Source: Pseudodesulfovibrio sp. zrk46
GTDB lineage: Bacteria; Desulfobacterota; Desulfovibrionia; Desulfovibrionales; Desulfovibrionaceae
Length of the DNA: 64,000 nt
Assembly (NCBI RefSeq): GCF_012516435.1
Contig: NZ_CP051216.1
Span: 3,409,669 to 3,473,668, forward strand
Direction: 5' to 3'
Translations under genes and position numbers: made by a program
Shown here: positions 53,002 to 62,748 of the stretch, piece after piece
Position numbering within the stretch: position 1 is the stretch's first letter
Layout: each line of letters begins with the position of its first letter
Notes under the pieces: generated by a model
Told to the model about the DNA's origin: nothing
What the model saw: the letters and a program-made list of their open reading frames with translations, nothing else
Database searches by the model: none

Positions 53002-53030
53002 TTGCCAAGCCCCTACTGCTGTTGCATATT
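53002..53030 (+). promoter_or_regulatory. possible promoter of the small acidic gene and azoreductase
   Basis: TTGCCA (53002-53007), 17 bp, CATATT (53025-53030; four of six). The ATG is at 53065. Confidence 0.5.
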
Positions 53031-53064
53031 GAAAATGGAAGGCCTTGAATACTAGGAGGAAATC

Positions 53065-53361
53065 ATGTCCGACTTCAGCATTTCTGCTATGACCATGTCG
53101 TCAATGGCATCAGAGAATCAAGCGGCATCCTTTGAGAATTCTGTAGATATTGCCAGCAGTACAATTATGTCCGGTATCAACCAAGAAGGGGCTGACTCCC
53201 AGGAAAACGCCGTAGCTGGTGCAGAAGTAGCATCACGTACCACGGAATTCTTTGGAAATGGCACAGACTTAGGTTCGACAGGAACCGATATTGACGTGGC
53301 CCAAGCGATCAGTTCGACTCTTTTAGAGGGAACTGGAACAATCACCGACAAGGTCGTATAA
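53065..53361 (+). CDS. small acidic Ser/Thr-rich protein of unknown function
   Basis: The 98-residue product begins MSDFSISAMTMSSMASENQA. It is very rich in Ser, Thr, Ala and Gly, has one Lys and no Cys, and is probably disordered or assembles by helices. The N-terminal part slightly resembles YjfB-like small motility proteins, but the similarity is too weak to name. AGGAGG lies five bases before the ATG, so it is a real gene. An azoreductase follows after 13 bases in the same transcript. Confidence 0.72.
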   Translation: MSDFSISAMTMSSMASENQAASFENSVDIASSTIMSGINQEGADSQENAVAGAEVASRTTEFFGNGTDLGSTGTDIDVAQAISSTLLEGTGTITDKVV

Positions 53362-53374
53362 AAAGGAGTCTTAT

Positions 53375-53992
53375 ATGAGCACGTTAATGTTCATTCAAGC
53401 TTCCCCAAGAGGAAGCCGCTCTCACTCCATTGCGCTAGCGAATGCTTTCATCAAATCTTACACAAATATCCATCCAGAAACGAAAGTTATCATCCGAAAC
53501 GTATTCGACATGAAATTGCCAATACTTGACGAAAAGATGCTCACTGGAAAGTATAACATAATGCATGGACGCGACTTCACAGATGAAGAAAGAGGCCTAT
53601 GGAGCGAGGTTGAAAAAATTATTGAAGATTTCAAAACAGCAGACAAATATGTTTTTGCAATCCCAATGTGGAACTTCTCACTTCCCTACCGCCTCAAGCA
53701 TTTCATGGACGTAGTAGCCCAACCGACCTACACATTTTCCGTGGGGCCCGATGGATACAAAGGATTGATAAATGCAAAGGCTTTTATTGCTTACTCAAGA
53801 GGTGGAGACTACAGTGATGATTCGCCTTATAATTTCCAAGCATCCTACATGAACCATTATCTTAGTTTTATTGGCATAAAAGATGTGAAAAGTGTTGCCG
53901 TACAACCCACACTTGCAGGTGGCCCTAGAGGGCGCGATAAGGCAAAGACAACGGCTATCAATAAAGCTCTCGAACTAGCCAAGGTCTTTTAA
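53375..53992 (+). CDS. FMN-dependent NADH-azoreductase (AzoR-like)
   Basis: The 205-residue flavodoxin-fold protein has ASPRGSRSHSIALAN (FMN phosphate loop), IPMWNFSLPYRLKHFMDVVA and YSRGGDYS, as in AzoR quinone/azo reductases. It most likely reduces quinones or nitro/azo compounds; real substrate unknown. It lies after the acidic small gene and is closed by a GC-rich terminator. Confidence 0.9.
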   Translation: MSTLMFIQASPRGSRSHSIALANAFIKSYTNIHPETKVIIRNVFDMKLPILDEKMLTGKYNIMHGRDFTDEERGLWSEVEKIIEDFKTADKYVFAIPMWNFSLPYRLKHFMDVVAQPTYTFSVGPDGYKGLINAKAFIAYSRGGDYSDDSPYNFQASYMNHYLSFIGIKDVKSVAVQPTLAGGPRGRDKAKTTAINKALELAKVF

Positions 53993-54012
53993 AATTGATG
54001 GAATCAAAATAA

Positions 54013-54040
54013 AAGAGCCCCGTCCAAGGACGGGGCTCTT
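54013..54040. terminator. bidirectional terminator between azoR-like gene and PEP-synthase-like gene
   Basis: AAGAGCCCCGTCC and its perfect complement (13 bp) separated by AA, with A and T runs outside. Confidence 0.9.
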
Positions 54041-54058
54041 GCTTATTATTCTGAAAGC

Positions 54059-57000
54059 CTACCATTGCTTCTTGCGTTGAGCTTCTAAAGCAGATTCCTG
54101 CTCGTCAAAAGACTCGAAACCGGCATGCCGCATGGCGTCTTCCACCGTGTAATGCCAGTCCCAACTAGCGTAAATGACCGGTTTGTGGAACATGGCACGG
54201 AACTGCTCCATCTCCTGACGATAGAATTCTTCCTTAGGAGTCTCCATGTGCTCACGGAGCTGTTCACTGAATCGATCCAACTCTCCTTCGTACCATTCCA
54301 TGAAGTCCTCAGGAGACTTATATTTCTTGAGAATGTGACCATAGCTATTCTCTTCCAACAAAGCACAGAGCTTAACCATGTGCTGCTTCTTCAACCACTC
54401 GCCCAAATCACGAGTTTTGATATTCTCGGCTTCTACTGCCGCCATATCAATCTTGGTCTGATGGTAGGTATCAGGTACGACCGAAGCGGAAACAATGCCC
54501 GCGATAGCCACCAAGCCACGCAAAATAACAGAGTTACTGACACCCTGGCCACAGAAGCCAACCTTCTTACCAACTTTCTGTCCGGCAAAAATCGCAGACA
54601 GTATAGCCCAAACAACGGCAGGATCTTCTTCATCATAGATATGCTGAAGGCTAGCGTTGTCTCGATCGGTAGCCAGTACCATCTGGGTCATGTCGTTTGA
54701 GCCGATAGAGAATCCATCGACTTCCTTAAGAAACTCTTTGCAGAGTACGGCATTACTCGGAATCTCGGCCATAAGAATAACTTTAAGTTCATCGCGACCA
54801 GATTCAAGATTGTGAACCTGCTTAAGGTAACGCTTCATTGAACGAGCTTCTTCCAAAGTACGGACAAACGGGAACATAATGGACAGATTCTTTCCACCAT
54901 AGATACCACGGGCCAGCTTGAACGCTTCGAGTTCCCAGTCGTGAATATTACGAGAGACACCGCGATAACCAATCATAGGATTATCTTCATGGGCTTCGAA
55001 CAAGGATCCGCCCAACAGATTGCGATACTCATTCGACTTGAAATCAGTGGTACGGTAAACGATATTACTACCATAGAAAGCCATTGCGAATAGGGCCAAG
55101 CCCTGAGACAGAGTTTGGATATAATTTTCTTTACCAGTGGTATAACCACGGGCTTCAAGAATACCACGAATACGATCGGGCAAGGTTGCTACCTCGTCCA
55201 TCTCAGACTTAAGTCCCATCTTCAAAGCGACTTCTTCACGAAGCGCGGTAACCTGATCAATGTATTCTACAACCTCAGGCTCTTCCTTAAGACGCTCAAT
55301 ATAACCGGCCACAATCTTTTCGTGCTGCTGACGAATCTTCCAAGTCTCGGTACGAGGTTGGGGCATAGGCTCAAGCATATCATGGAAGCCAAGAATGACG
55401 GCCACATGAGCATCAAGATCTATGGAAGTCTTGAGCACATCTAAACGCTCCGTAGCGTGATTAATGTGTTCGTCAAGTTTGTGGTCCATTTCACGCAGCT
55501 TGCGATGCATGGCCAGCACTTCATCAGTGCTGCGGGAGCCTTCTTGCTCTGCCAGAGAATCCATTTCTTTGGAAAGACCGGTGATGAGTCCAACATACTC
55601 GCGAAGCTTAAGCGGCATACGAATCAGGCCATCATCAAGCTGCTGCTTCATGACCTTAGTCAAACGGGTGTCCATTTCCTGAAGCTTCTGATCCACCAGA
55701 TCATTCAAAGTGTCTTTGTCGTAAGCTTCCAGTGCCATGGGGTGAACACCGATGTTACCAAGCATAAACTCAGCACGCAGAAGGCCAACCTCGAAATCTG
55801 GCACATTACGCAACCGAGACAGGAACAGAGCCTGACCAACATCAGCAAGGATCAAACCAACCTTTGTCTTGGTAGCCGGCAGTTCGGCAACATTGATTTC
55901 GCCGCCTACTTCCACCAGAGGCAGCTCCCCGCGATAAACTTTGCCGCGAGAGCCATCAACAGTGACCTGTTGACCTTCCAGAGAGCGAAGAGCCTCAAGG
56001 CGCTGGATACCAATAATTGCAGGAATACCAAGTTCGCGAGAGGTGATGGCCGCGTGGCTAGTGTCTCCGCCCACGTCTGCGAGGATAGCAGATGCGATAC
56101 GCATACCGGGAACCATATCCGGATCAGTACGCTCGGCCGCAAGGATATCACCCTTATCAATTTTGTTCAGCTCCAGAGCTGAACGGAGATATTTAACCGT
56201 TCCCTGCCCTGCACCACGAGATGCGCCATTACCTTCCAGAATAACTTCAGCGGAATCCAATGCATCTTTGTCCACTTCGAGACGACGCATAAAAATGGTA
56301 TCAGGATGCTGCTCGAAATCTTCGTTCCAACGGGTTTCGGGACGAGCCTGCACAAACCAAAGACGATCAGTCTTATCGATGCAGAACTCAGTGTCCATGA
56401 TCATGCCTTCGTAGGCCTTAGAAATGGCACGAACCCCCTGAGCAACGGTCTCTGCCTGAGCAATAGACAGAGCCCAACGATTGACTTCGTTTTCCGGCAC
56501 CTTAACCACATGAGTGCCGCTGCCATCTTCCTTGTATACGATCTTCTTCTCTTTGCAGCCCATGTAGCGGATGACAACTTCGCTTCCGCTATCGCGCTGG
56601 AAAACATAAAATTTATCAGGAGTAACCATACCACCGACAACAGCTTCGCCCAGACCATAGCTGGCATCAATGGAAACGAGATCATTACGATCGGTACCAC
56701 GACAACCGGTGGCGGTATCGGCACTGAAAGCGGTTCCGGAGATAACCGGATTGATCATACGCATGAGGCAAACTGACAGGGAAGTATGCTCGATGGCCCA
56801 CTCTTTCTTAGCAATCTCGGCAATGGAATCATCACCGGTTTCCTCAGCCCTAGTAATGGCGTCAAGAATGGCCTCACGACGATAAGTCATAGAGCGCAGG
56901 TTGTATGCGGAAGCACAATCCCAATGATAAGCTTCCAAACAAGTGTCAGCGCCAACTATATTAAGGTAAGTATCTTGGAGACCTGCAAAAGCCTTTTTAC

Positions 57001-57661
57001 GACTATCTTCACCAGCTGCGGAGGAACGAACTGCGACAGGAACGTCGTCCATTCCTGCTTCCTTGCAGATGGAGAGGTAAGCACCTTTGACTTCCTTGGC
57101 GATATTTTCAGGAACTGTCACGGAAAGGATGGCAGACTGCACAAGTACGGAGCGCATACGGAGCTGGTCAATACCCTCAGGAGAAGTAGCAAAACCATCA
57201 ACAACATTATTGATGAAAGTACGAAGCTTGATAAGCGTACCCGATTTCTTTGCAGACTCCTCAGCAACACGCTTACCAACTTCACGAACAAAATGCTGTA
57301 AGTATTCTGAATCCTGATTGACCTCGTCAGAATTCCAGTCGACCCTTTTATACTCTTTGTCTACTGTAGCACGAACCACGGCAGCATTCACCTTGGTTTC
57401 GTCCAGGATTTGATGAAATGCGTGAGAGGAAATTGCCCTAAATTCCGGGGCGCGGATGCCAGAGACCTGGCTGATGATGGCAGTATTATAGTTCTTGCCG
57501 CCGACAAGCAGTTCAGCTTCTTCGCCGATACCCTTGATATCAGCACCGTCTAGAATCATCTTCTGTTTAAGACGCTCTACTTTCGCCCCCGCCTTTTTGG
57601 CTTTACCAGTTTCGGCCTTGGGCTCGACCTGTTCTGCGGTTTTGGTCTGGGTCTTGGCCAT
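54059..57661 (-). CDS. large PEP synthase / pyruvate-phosphate dikinase-like protein
   Basis: The 1200-residue protein has an ATP-grasp domain (VPVAVRSSAAGEDSRKKAFA, DASYGLGEAVVGG), the swivelling His domain (GGDTSHAAITSRELGIPAII, His about 536) and the C-terminal barrel (YRTTDFKSNEYRNLLGG, EIPSNAVLCKEFL, SIGSNDMTQ, catalytic Cys in GFCGQGVSN near 1036). It is some 400 residues longer than E. coli PpsA because of a coiled insertion of about 150 residues in the barrel (rich in Lys/Glu) and a tail of about 120. It likely makes PEP from pyruvate. It follows pyruvate carboxylase by about 360 bases on the same strand. Confidence 0.9.
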   Translation of the reverse strand: MAKTQTKTAEQVEPKAETGKAKKAGAKVERLKQKMILDGADIKGIGEEAELLVGGKNYNTAIISQVSGIRAPEFRAISSHAFHQILDETKVNAAVVRATVDKEYKRVDWNSDEVNQDSEYLQHFVREVGKRVAEESAKKSGTLIKLRTFINNVVDGFATSPEGIDQLRMRSVLVQSAILSVTVPENIAKEVKGAYLSICKEAGMDDVPVAVRSSAAGEDSRKKAFAGLQDTYLNIVGADTCLEAYHWDCASAYNLRSMTYRREAILDAITRAEETGDDSIAEIAKKEWAIEHTSLSVCLMRMINPVISGTAFSADTATGCRGTDRNDLVSIDASYGLGEAVVGGMVTPDKFYVFQRDSGSEVVIRYMGCKEKKIVYKEDGSGTHVVKVPENEVNRWALSIAQAETVAQGVRAISKAYEGMIMDTEFCIDKTDRLWFVQARPETRWNEDFEQHPDTIFMRRLEVDKDALDSAEVILEGNGASRGAGQGTVKYLRSALELNKIDKGDILAAERTDPDMVPGMRIASAILADVGGDTSHAAITSRELGIPAIIGIQRLEALRSLEGQQVTVDGSRGKVYRGELPLVEVGGEINVAELPATKTKVGLILADVGQALFLSRLRNVPDFEVGLLRAEFMLGNIGVHPMALEAYDKDTLNDLVDQKLQEMDTRLTKVMKQQLDDGLIRMPLKLREYVGLITGLSKEMDSLAEQEGSRSTDEVLAMHRKLREMDHKLDEHINHATERLDVLKTSIDLDAHVAVILGFHDMLEPMPQPRTETWKIRQQHEKIVAGYIERLKEEPEVVEYIDQVTALREEVALKMGLKSEMDEVATLPDRIRGILEARGYTTGKENYIQTLSQGLALFAMAFYGSNIVYRTTDFKSNEYRNLLGGSLFEAHEDNPMIGYRGVSRNIHDWELEAFKLARGIYGGKNLSIMFPFVRTLEEARSMKRYLKQVHNLESGRDELKVILMAEIPSNAVLCKEFLKEVDGFSIGSNDMTQMVLATDRDNASLQHIYDEEDPAVVWAILSAIFAGQKVGKKVGFCGQGVSNSVILRGLVAIAGIVSASVVPDTYHQTKIDMAAVEAENIKTRDLGEWLKKQHMVKLCALLEENSYGHILKKYKSPEDFMEWYEGELDRFSEQLREHMETPKEEFYRQEMEQFRAMFHKPVIYASWDWHYTVEDAMRHAGFESFDEQESALEAQRKKQW

Positions 57662-57915
57662 CTCTCTCCTCCTGGATGATTCGTGCGGCATATTGTGACG
57701 TTTTAATCCAAATTCTACCGTGGCCCACGAAGTTATATAAGGTAATACGATTCATAAGAATCAATCCCGACTAACCATCAAAACCTCGATTACAGGTAAA
57801 TTTAACTGTTCGTCAATGAAACAATTGGTCCAACCAGTGAACAAATATACCAATATATTTCATCCATCACTTCTTAATTAATCCAAAACAAGCACTTTAA
57901 AAATGAAAAAAAAAG
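57662..57915. other. upstream region of the PEP-synthase-like gene
   Basis: Together with the hairpin that follows, this fills a 361-bp gap between the PEP-synthase-like start and the pyruvate carboxylase stop. AGGAGGAGAG lies directly before the ATG. I did not find a convincing -35/-10 pair or known operator, and no small gene. Confidence 0.5.
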
Positions 57916-57955
57916 AAAGGCTGACATGCATTTACAGCACATCAGCCTTTAGTTA
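57916..57955 (-). terminator. terminator of pyruvate carboxylase gene
   Basis: AAAGGCTGA and TCAGCCTTT (9 bp) around a 17-base loop; on minus it is followed by a long T run (57900-57915). Confidence 0.85.
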
Positions 57956-58022
57956 CTATTTCCAGCTAGTTGATTTAAGCGTAATATCTATATTAAACCA
58001 ATTTGCCTAACAGCATTATTTT

Positions 58023-61000
58023 TTACATTTTCTGGCCGCAGTTGGGGCAGAAATTGACATCCTGGACAGGAACTTCCAACTTACAAGTAGGACAAATTCC
58101 GCCTGCAGGACCAAGCTCAACAATGAGTTCGCCTTCGACGACAGGAATCATCTTCTTGTCTTCGGTGTAGTTGCCTGCCTTGAGGACTCGACAAACTGTA
58201 CCGTCAACAGGCGCTAGAACCGACTTCTCCTGCTTCATGATGGAGATGTTGAACAGCTCCTCACCAGCCTTAACCTTGTCGCCCGGACGCACATGAGTAA
58301 CCCAAAGATCACCATTGCTGGGAGAACCTACGTGGTACTCATTGTTTGGATCGGCCATTTCGAGGGATTCTTTCGAACCAGCTTCCGGCTCAGCAACCTT
58401 GACCTGATGGCTAAGTACCTCTGAGTCAAGGATGTAGCGAACAACGACCATGCCATTCTCATCAGGTTCAGAAATGTCAAGAATACGCATGACGTGCGGC
58501 TTCTTACAATTACCCTGAAAGTGCAACACCTCGCCCTTTTCCAGGCCTTCGAACCAAACATCAACAGGCAAATTGTTGATGTTACCAAATTGTTCGCAGA
58601 ATTCGATGGTGGTGATAGCATCACCAGGATGGTTGAGGTACATGACGAATTCTTCATCGGTGGGCTGACGATGCAAACGTTTCTGTAGTGCTTCCTTCTC
58701 TGCCGCCAAATCCACATCGACAAGAGTTTGGAGCGGAGACTCCTCGGTGCGTTCTGCAATAGCGGTTTCCCAACCTTTGCCAAAAGCAGACTGATAAACC
58801 CAGTCTTCGGGGAACCCAAGAGGCAGTTTGCCAAACTTGCCAAGCAAAAGGTTACGGAAGGCATCATTGGAATCACGATAGATATCCAACCGAGCCTCAC
58901 GCTCAAGGTCTGTCAGATCCTCTTCCTTACAAAGATTCACGATATCAAGCATGTTAAGCAAACGTCGAACTTCACGCTCGCCACCACGCTTGTACGCACC
59001 GGTTACACCTAGAAAGGCCGTATTCCATGTAATTTGTGAACCAGGGGTCACGTCATGATAACGAACGATCTTACGGGTTCCTTCAAGGAATTTGAGCATA
59101 TAGGGCAGAAGCTTGATGTAGCCCTGCTTAAGCGCACCTTCCTGAGAAGAAGAAGTCGCACCTCCCGGCATGCCATGGCGCACCACGTCATGATCAATCC
59201 CCTGAAAGTAAGGAGCGGTGTATTTGTCATAATACGGCATGATCTGCTTGAGCTGGAAATTAGTAGCTCGGATCATATCCTTATCAAGATGAGTCTTGAG
59301 ACCGATCTCATCCTCTATGTAGGCGGCAGTGGAAAGAACTTCGCCCTGCCCGTACCAACGAACGGAAGCCCCCACAGCCACATCCACAATGTGCGCACCG
59401 GCTTCTGCTGCGGCGCCCATGGTCGGAACAAACAAACCGTCAGTGTAATGACGATGGGAATGAATGACCAGTTCAGGATATTTCGAAGTAAGAGAACCAA
59501 TCAGTTCCTTCATGAATCTGGGAGGACATACTCCGGCCATATCTTTAAGGCCGAGAATGATCATGCGCTCAGCCTGCTTCTCCGAAACACCAGCTACATC
59601 AGCGCACATACGAATGATTTCCGCAGTAACATCCATATAGCGTTCCACATCGAATCCCTTCGCCCAAGACAAAGAAATGGCAGGTTCGAAGATGTTCTTC
59701 GTGGAGTTCAGCGCCACTTCAGCAAAAGGACGCATGTTTTCGATGTGGTTCAGGAAGTCAAAACAACGGATTACATCGTAATGCTCATTGATCATCTCAC
59801 CTGTCAGCCGCATCACATTCTTTGGCTGCGGTTTGTAACCAAGTACATTTGTAGAACGAATGAGAATCTGCTTTAGTGTATTGGGAGCAAACTTGTTCCA
59901 TTCAGCAGCTTCGGCAAACGGATAAGTCATGTTCGCCAACATAGCCACATGGAAATGAGCGCCACCGCCATTCTCCAAAGAGAAAAATCCGCATTTATCC
60001 AAAGAGGGCCCAACGATGCGGTCTTCGGCCAAACGGAAACGGTTACCTGAATTGGACTGTGTGATATCGCGTGTGGTTGTATCCGTCATATGGATCATAC
60101 CAGATTCACGGTCAGAACGAAGGGTATCAAGAATGGCATCGCGATCCATACCACGAGTAATGCTCGGCTCAAACCAAGAAGATACTTCAGGAGGTTCAGC
60201 TAATTCAAAACGCCCGACCCGCTTATCCTCACGCCCACGATACTCACCGAGTTGAACGTATTTATTGTAACCGAGCGCAGAAACTTCAGCCACAAGACGG
60301 GTCATACGTAAAGAATCTGGCTCTCTATCTGAGTAATCCATGAGCTCAGCATAATTATGACGTACGAAGTTCGTATCATAATCACCTTCAATAAACTTCG
60401 GATGATCAATGATTTTACGATGGAAAGGAATAGTCGTTTTCAGACCGCCAATCATATACTCGCGCAACGCACGGCTCATCAGAGCCACAACTTTCAACCA
60501 GGAATTACCATATGCAATCAGCAACGAAGCTGCTGAATCATAGTTGGACGGAAAGCGGTAGCCATCACCAATACAGGAGTCGATACGGATACCTTGACCA
60601 CCCGGCGAAACATAACGGGTGATTCGTGCAGAATTAGGCTCAAAGTTCTTCTGCGGATCTTCACAATTGATGCGACACTGAAACGCCCACTGAAACGGCT
60701 TAGTGTTCTCTTCGTTAAAACGAAGTTCTGCACCAAACGCAATGGCGATTTGCTCTTCCACCAAGTCAATGCCGTAGCGGCATTCGGTAATACCGTGCTC
60801 AACCTGAAGACGAGTGTTCACTTCAATAAGATAAGGCTCACCTTTGGCATCCACCAAAAACTCAACAGTGGCCAGTGAGTAATATCCGGAAGCTTTAATA
60901 AGCTTTTTGGAGTAATCCTTAAGCTTAGCGCGAAGCGCTTCAGAATATTTCGGCCAAGGAGATGGCGTAATTTCCACCAGCTTTTGGTGGTTGCGTTGAA

Positions 61001-61760
61001 CGGAACAATCACGCTCATCGAAGCAAAACACATTACCGTACTTGTCAGCAATGACCTGAATTTCGATATGACGAACCGAGGTCAGTAACTTTTCAACGTA
61101 AAGACGCGGATTGCCGAAAGAAGCCTGGGCCAAGGCCGAAGCCTTAGAGAAAGCATTTTCCAGATCTTCTTCTTTGTAAACCTCGTAAATACCGCGCCCA
61201 CCGCCGCCACCTTCTGCCTTAAGCATAATGGGAAGGCCAATTTCTTTGGCAATTTCACGAGCTTCGGGAATTGAAACAGCCCCTTCTGAACCGGGGACAA
61301 CCGGCACACCTTCCTCAATGGCAAGCTGACGGACAGCTACTTTGTTACCGAGGGTGCGCATAGGGCCCTGCGGAGGACCAATAAAGATAATACCCGCTTC
61401 TTCACATCGGGCCGGGAAAGTATCGTCTTCGGAACCGAAGCCCCAACCGGGGTGAATAGCCACGATGTCATTGGCTTTGGCTTCTCGAATAACACGGTCC
61501 AGATCAAGATACGCACGGGGATCGGCACCGAGCATCAAAAGCTCGTTGGCACCGGAGGTAGCAGGTGAGGTTTTGTCCACGTCGGTGGCGGTCATGATCG
61601 CCTTTGCGTTGAACATCTCGGTAATGGATCGGCAAATACGCCTAGCCGGGATACCCCGGTTGGCAACCAGAATCCGCTTACCCTTGACCTCTTCAAGTAC
61701 CTTTTCAAAGGACTTCGGCTGCATGGATTTCACTGACTCCTTGGACATAAATGGGAACAT
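58023..61760 (-). CDS. pyc: pyruvate carboxylase, divergent, with C-terminal zinc ribbon
   Basis: Pyc makes oxaloacetate from pyruvate, ATP and bicarbonate. The 1245-residue chain has the biotin carboxylase domain (ILVANRGIPARRICRS, AEGGGGGRGIYEVY), the carboxyltransferase barrel (TTTRDITQS near 560 rather than RDAHQS; LKDMAG Lys; IHSHRHYTDG metal HxH) and a biotinyl domain with Lys1176 in IMKQEKS instead of MKME. After it comes an unusual ribbon, CPTC (1223, 1226) and CPNC (1238, 1241). R, D and Q of the CT site are kept. It lies between birA and the PEP-synthase-like gene; a C3/C4 anaplerotic module is inferred. Confidence 0.92.
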   Translation of the reverse strand: MFPFMSKESVKSMQPKSFEKVLEEVKGKRILVANRGIPARRICRSITEMFNAKAIMTATDVDKTSPATSGANELLMLGADPRAYLDLDRVIREAKANDIVAIHPGWGFGSEDDTFPARCEEAGIIFIGPPQGPMRTLGNKVAVRQLAIEEGVPVVPGSEGAVSIPEAREIAKEIGLPIMLKAEGGGGGRGIYEVYKEEDLENAFSKASALAQASFGNPRLYVEKLLTSVRHIEIQVIADKYGNVFCFDERDCSVQRNHQKLVEITPSPWPKYSEALRAKLKDYSKKLIKASGYYSLATVEFLVDAKGEPYLIEVNTRLQVEHGITECRYGIDLVEEQIAIAFGAELRFNEENTKPFQWAFQCRINCEDPQKNFEPNSARITRYVSPGGQGIRIDSCIGDGYRFPSNYDSAASLLIAYGNSWLKVVALMSRALREYMIGGLKTTIPFHRKIIDHPKFIEGDYDTNFVRHNYAELMDYSDREPDSLRMTRLVAEVSALGYNKYVQLGEYRGREDKRVGRFELAEPPEVSSWFEPSITRGMDRDAILDTLRSDRESGMIHMTDTTTRDITQSNSGNRFRLAEDRIVGPSLDKCGFFSLENGGGAHFHVAMLANMTYPFAEAAEWNKFAPNTLKQILIRSTNVLGYKPQPKNVMRLTGEMINEHYDVIRCFDFLNHIENMRPFAEVALNSTKNIFEPAISLSWAKGFDVERYMDVTAEIIRMCADVAGVSEKQAERMIILGLKDMAGVCPPRFMKELIGSLTSKYPELVIHSHRHYTDGLFVPTMGAAAEAGAHIVDVAVGASVRWYGQGEVLSTAAYIEDEIGLKTHLDKDMIRATNFQLKQIMPYYDKYTAPYFQGIDHDVVRHGMPGGATSSSQEGALKQGYIKLLPYMLKFLEGTRKIVRYHDVTPGSQITWNTAFLGVTGAYKRGGEREVRRLLNMLDIVNLCKEEDLTDLEREARLDIYRDSNDAFRNLLLGKFGKLPLGFPEDWVYQSAFGKGWETAIAERTEESPLQTLVDVDLAAEKEALQKRLHRQPTDEEFVMYLNHPGDAITTIEFCEQFGNINNLPVDVWFEGLEKGEVLHFQGNCKKPHVMRILDISEPDENGMVVVRYILDSEVLSHQVKVAEPEAGSKESLEMADPNNEYHVGSPSNGDLWVTHVRPGDKVKAGEELFNISIMKQEKSVLAPVDGTVCRVLKAGNYTEDKKMIPVVEGELIVELGPAGGICPTCKLEVPVQDVNFCPNCGQKM

Positions 61761-61806
61761 GCACCTTTCTTATTGAATCACCGCCTGCCATACAAAAATG
61801 CGACGA

Positions 61807-62721
61807 TCACAAAGGCGCTATCGAACCGGAAAAGAGGACAGACTCTTTCCCTTCACGGCGTATGACGAGTCCGCCTAGAGGTGAAACCCCTACGATATCT
61901 GCGTAGTATACGTCACTCTCCCTCTCATGGATTCGGACGCGATGCCCCAGCCAAGCAAGTCGGCTGGTCATGGCTGATAGGAACTCTTCTGGTTCCAACT
62001 CGTCGAGCAAGCCTACATACACGGATTCTCCACGATTTACAAGAATTTCCCACAAGGCTAAAGGGCCACCAGAAGCCTTGTCTGTTTTCAAAATGGCCGC
62101 AGGAACAGAACGATCTTCGCGCATTTTATCATCAGGCGGAGACTCCTCAAGATTGACGCCCATTCCGAGAATAACGAGAGACCCCTTTTCTTCAAGCAGC
62201 ATCCCACCAACCTTCCTATCTTGCTGAAGAAAATCGTTGGGCCATTTCAACTCAATGTGCGTTCCTAATTCTGCAAAAGCTTCAGCAAAAACATAGCCAC
62301 ACACTAACGGCAACAGATGGCTCCATAGCTCAAGCCACGGTCCGTCCTCTGGCTGATTCGGCAACACGACGGACACATGAAGATTGCCCGCAGGCGATAT
62401 CCAATGACGCCGCAACTGCCCTCGCCCATGGGTCTGATTAACGGCTATAACAGCTCCCCACGCCCCTAACGCCCCCTTCTCAGCCAAATAACGCGCCACC
62501 TCCATTGTACTGGTGCATTCGTTAACAACTACGACCGTACAGGACGACTCAACAACACTTCGTTGAAAAGAACCAACACCTTCAAGCTCATAAGGTTGCC
62601 ATACACCTAAACGATCAAACTCATTGCTCCATGATTTAGACACGACAATTTGGCTTCTCCGGGTCGCAGGCACCACTCCTTCAGCACCGCTTTCCCAGTA
62701 GTAAATTCCTTGTGGCAGCAT
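61807..62721 (-). CDS. birA: biotin-[acetyl-CoA/pyruvate carboxylase] ligase
   Basis: BirA attaches biotin to carrier Lys residues. The 304-residue protein has CTSTMEVARYLAEKG, THGRGQLRRHWISPAGN and KWPNDFLQQDRKVGGMLLE, the catalytic core, and a C-terminal SH3-like domain. The N-terminal 60 residues are not a recognisable winged helix, so it probably lacks the repressor function. It lies 46 bases upstream of pyc, its likely substrate gene. GAAGG lies before the ATG; the divergent cca starts only 27 bp away. Confidence 0.93.
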   Translation of the reverse strand: MLPQGIYYWESGAEGVVPATRRSQIVVSKSWSNEFDRLGVWQPYELEGVGSFQRSVVESSCTVVVVNECTSTMEVARYLAEKGALGAWGAVIAVNQTHGRGQLRRHWISPAGNLHVSVVLPNQPEDGPWLELWSHLLPLVCGYVFAEAFAELGTHIELKWPNDFLQQDRKVGGMLLEEKGSLVILGMGVNLEESPPDDKMREDRSVPAAILKTDKASGGPLALWEILVNRGESVYVGLLDELEPEEFLSAMTSRLAWLGHRVRIHERESDVYYADIVGVSPLGGLVIRREGKESVLFSGSIAPL

Positions 62722-62748
62722 GGTTTACCTTCTGATAGTAAATACTTA

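Noticed and set aside
53002-53030. Sigma54 promoter before the small acidic gene
   Set aside because: TTGCA is present but the GG at -24 with 10-bp spacing is not; a sigma70-like reading fits better.
55457-56182. 241-codon plus-strand open frame
   Set aside because: Antisense to the PEP-synthase-like gene, including its catalytic His motif; no similarity seen.
57780-57860. Operator-like ATTGGTCCAACCAGT upstream of the PEP-synthase-like gene
   Set aside because: Not a true palindrome when checked base by base and no known regulator matches.
59055-59876. 273-codon plus-strand open frame
   Set aside because: Antisense to pyruvate carboxylase, whose motifs lie in the minus frame here; no ribosome site or family likeness.
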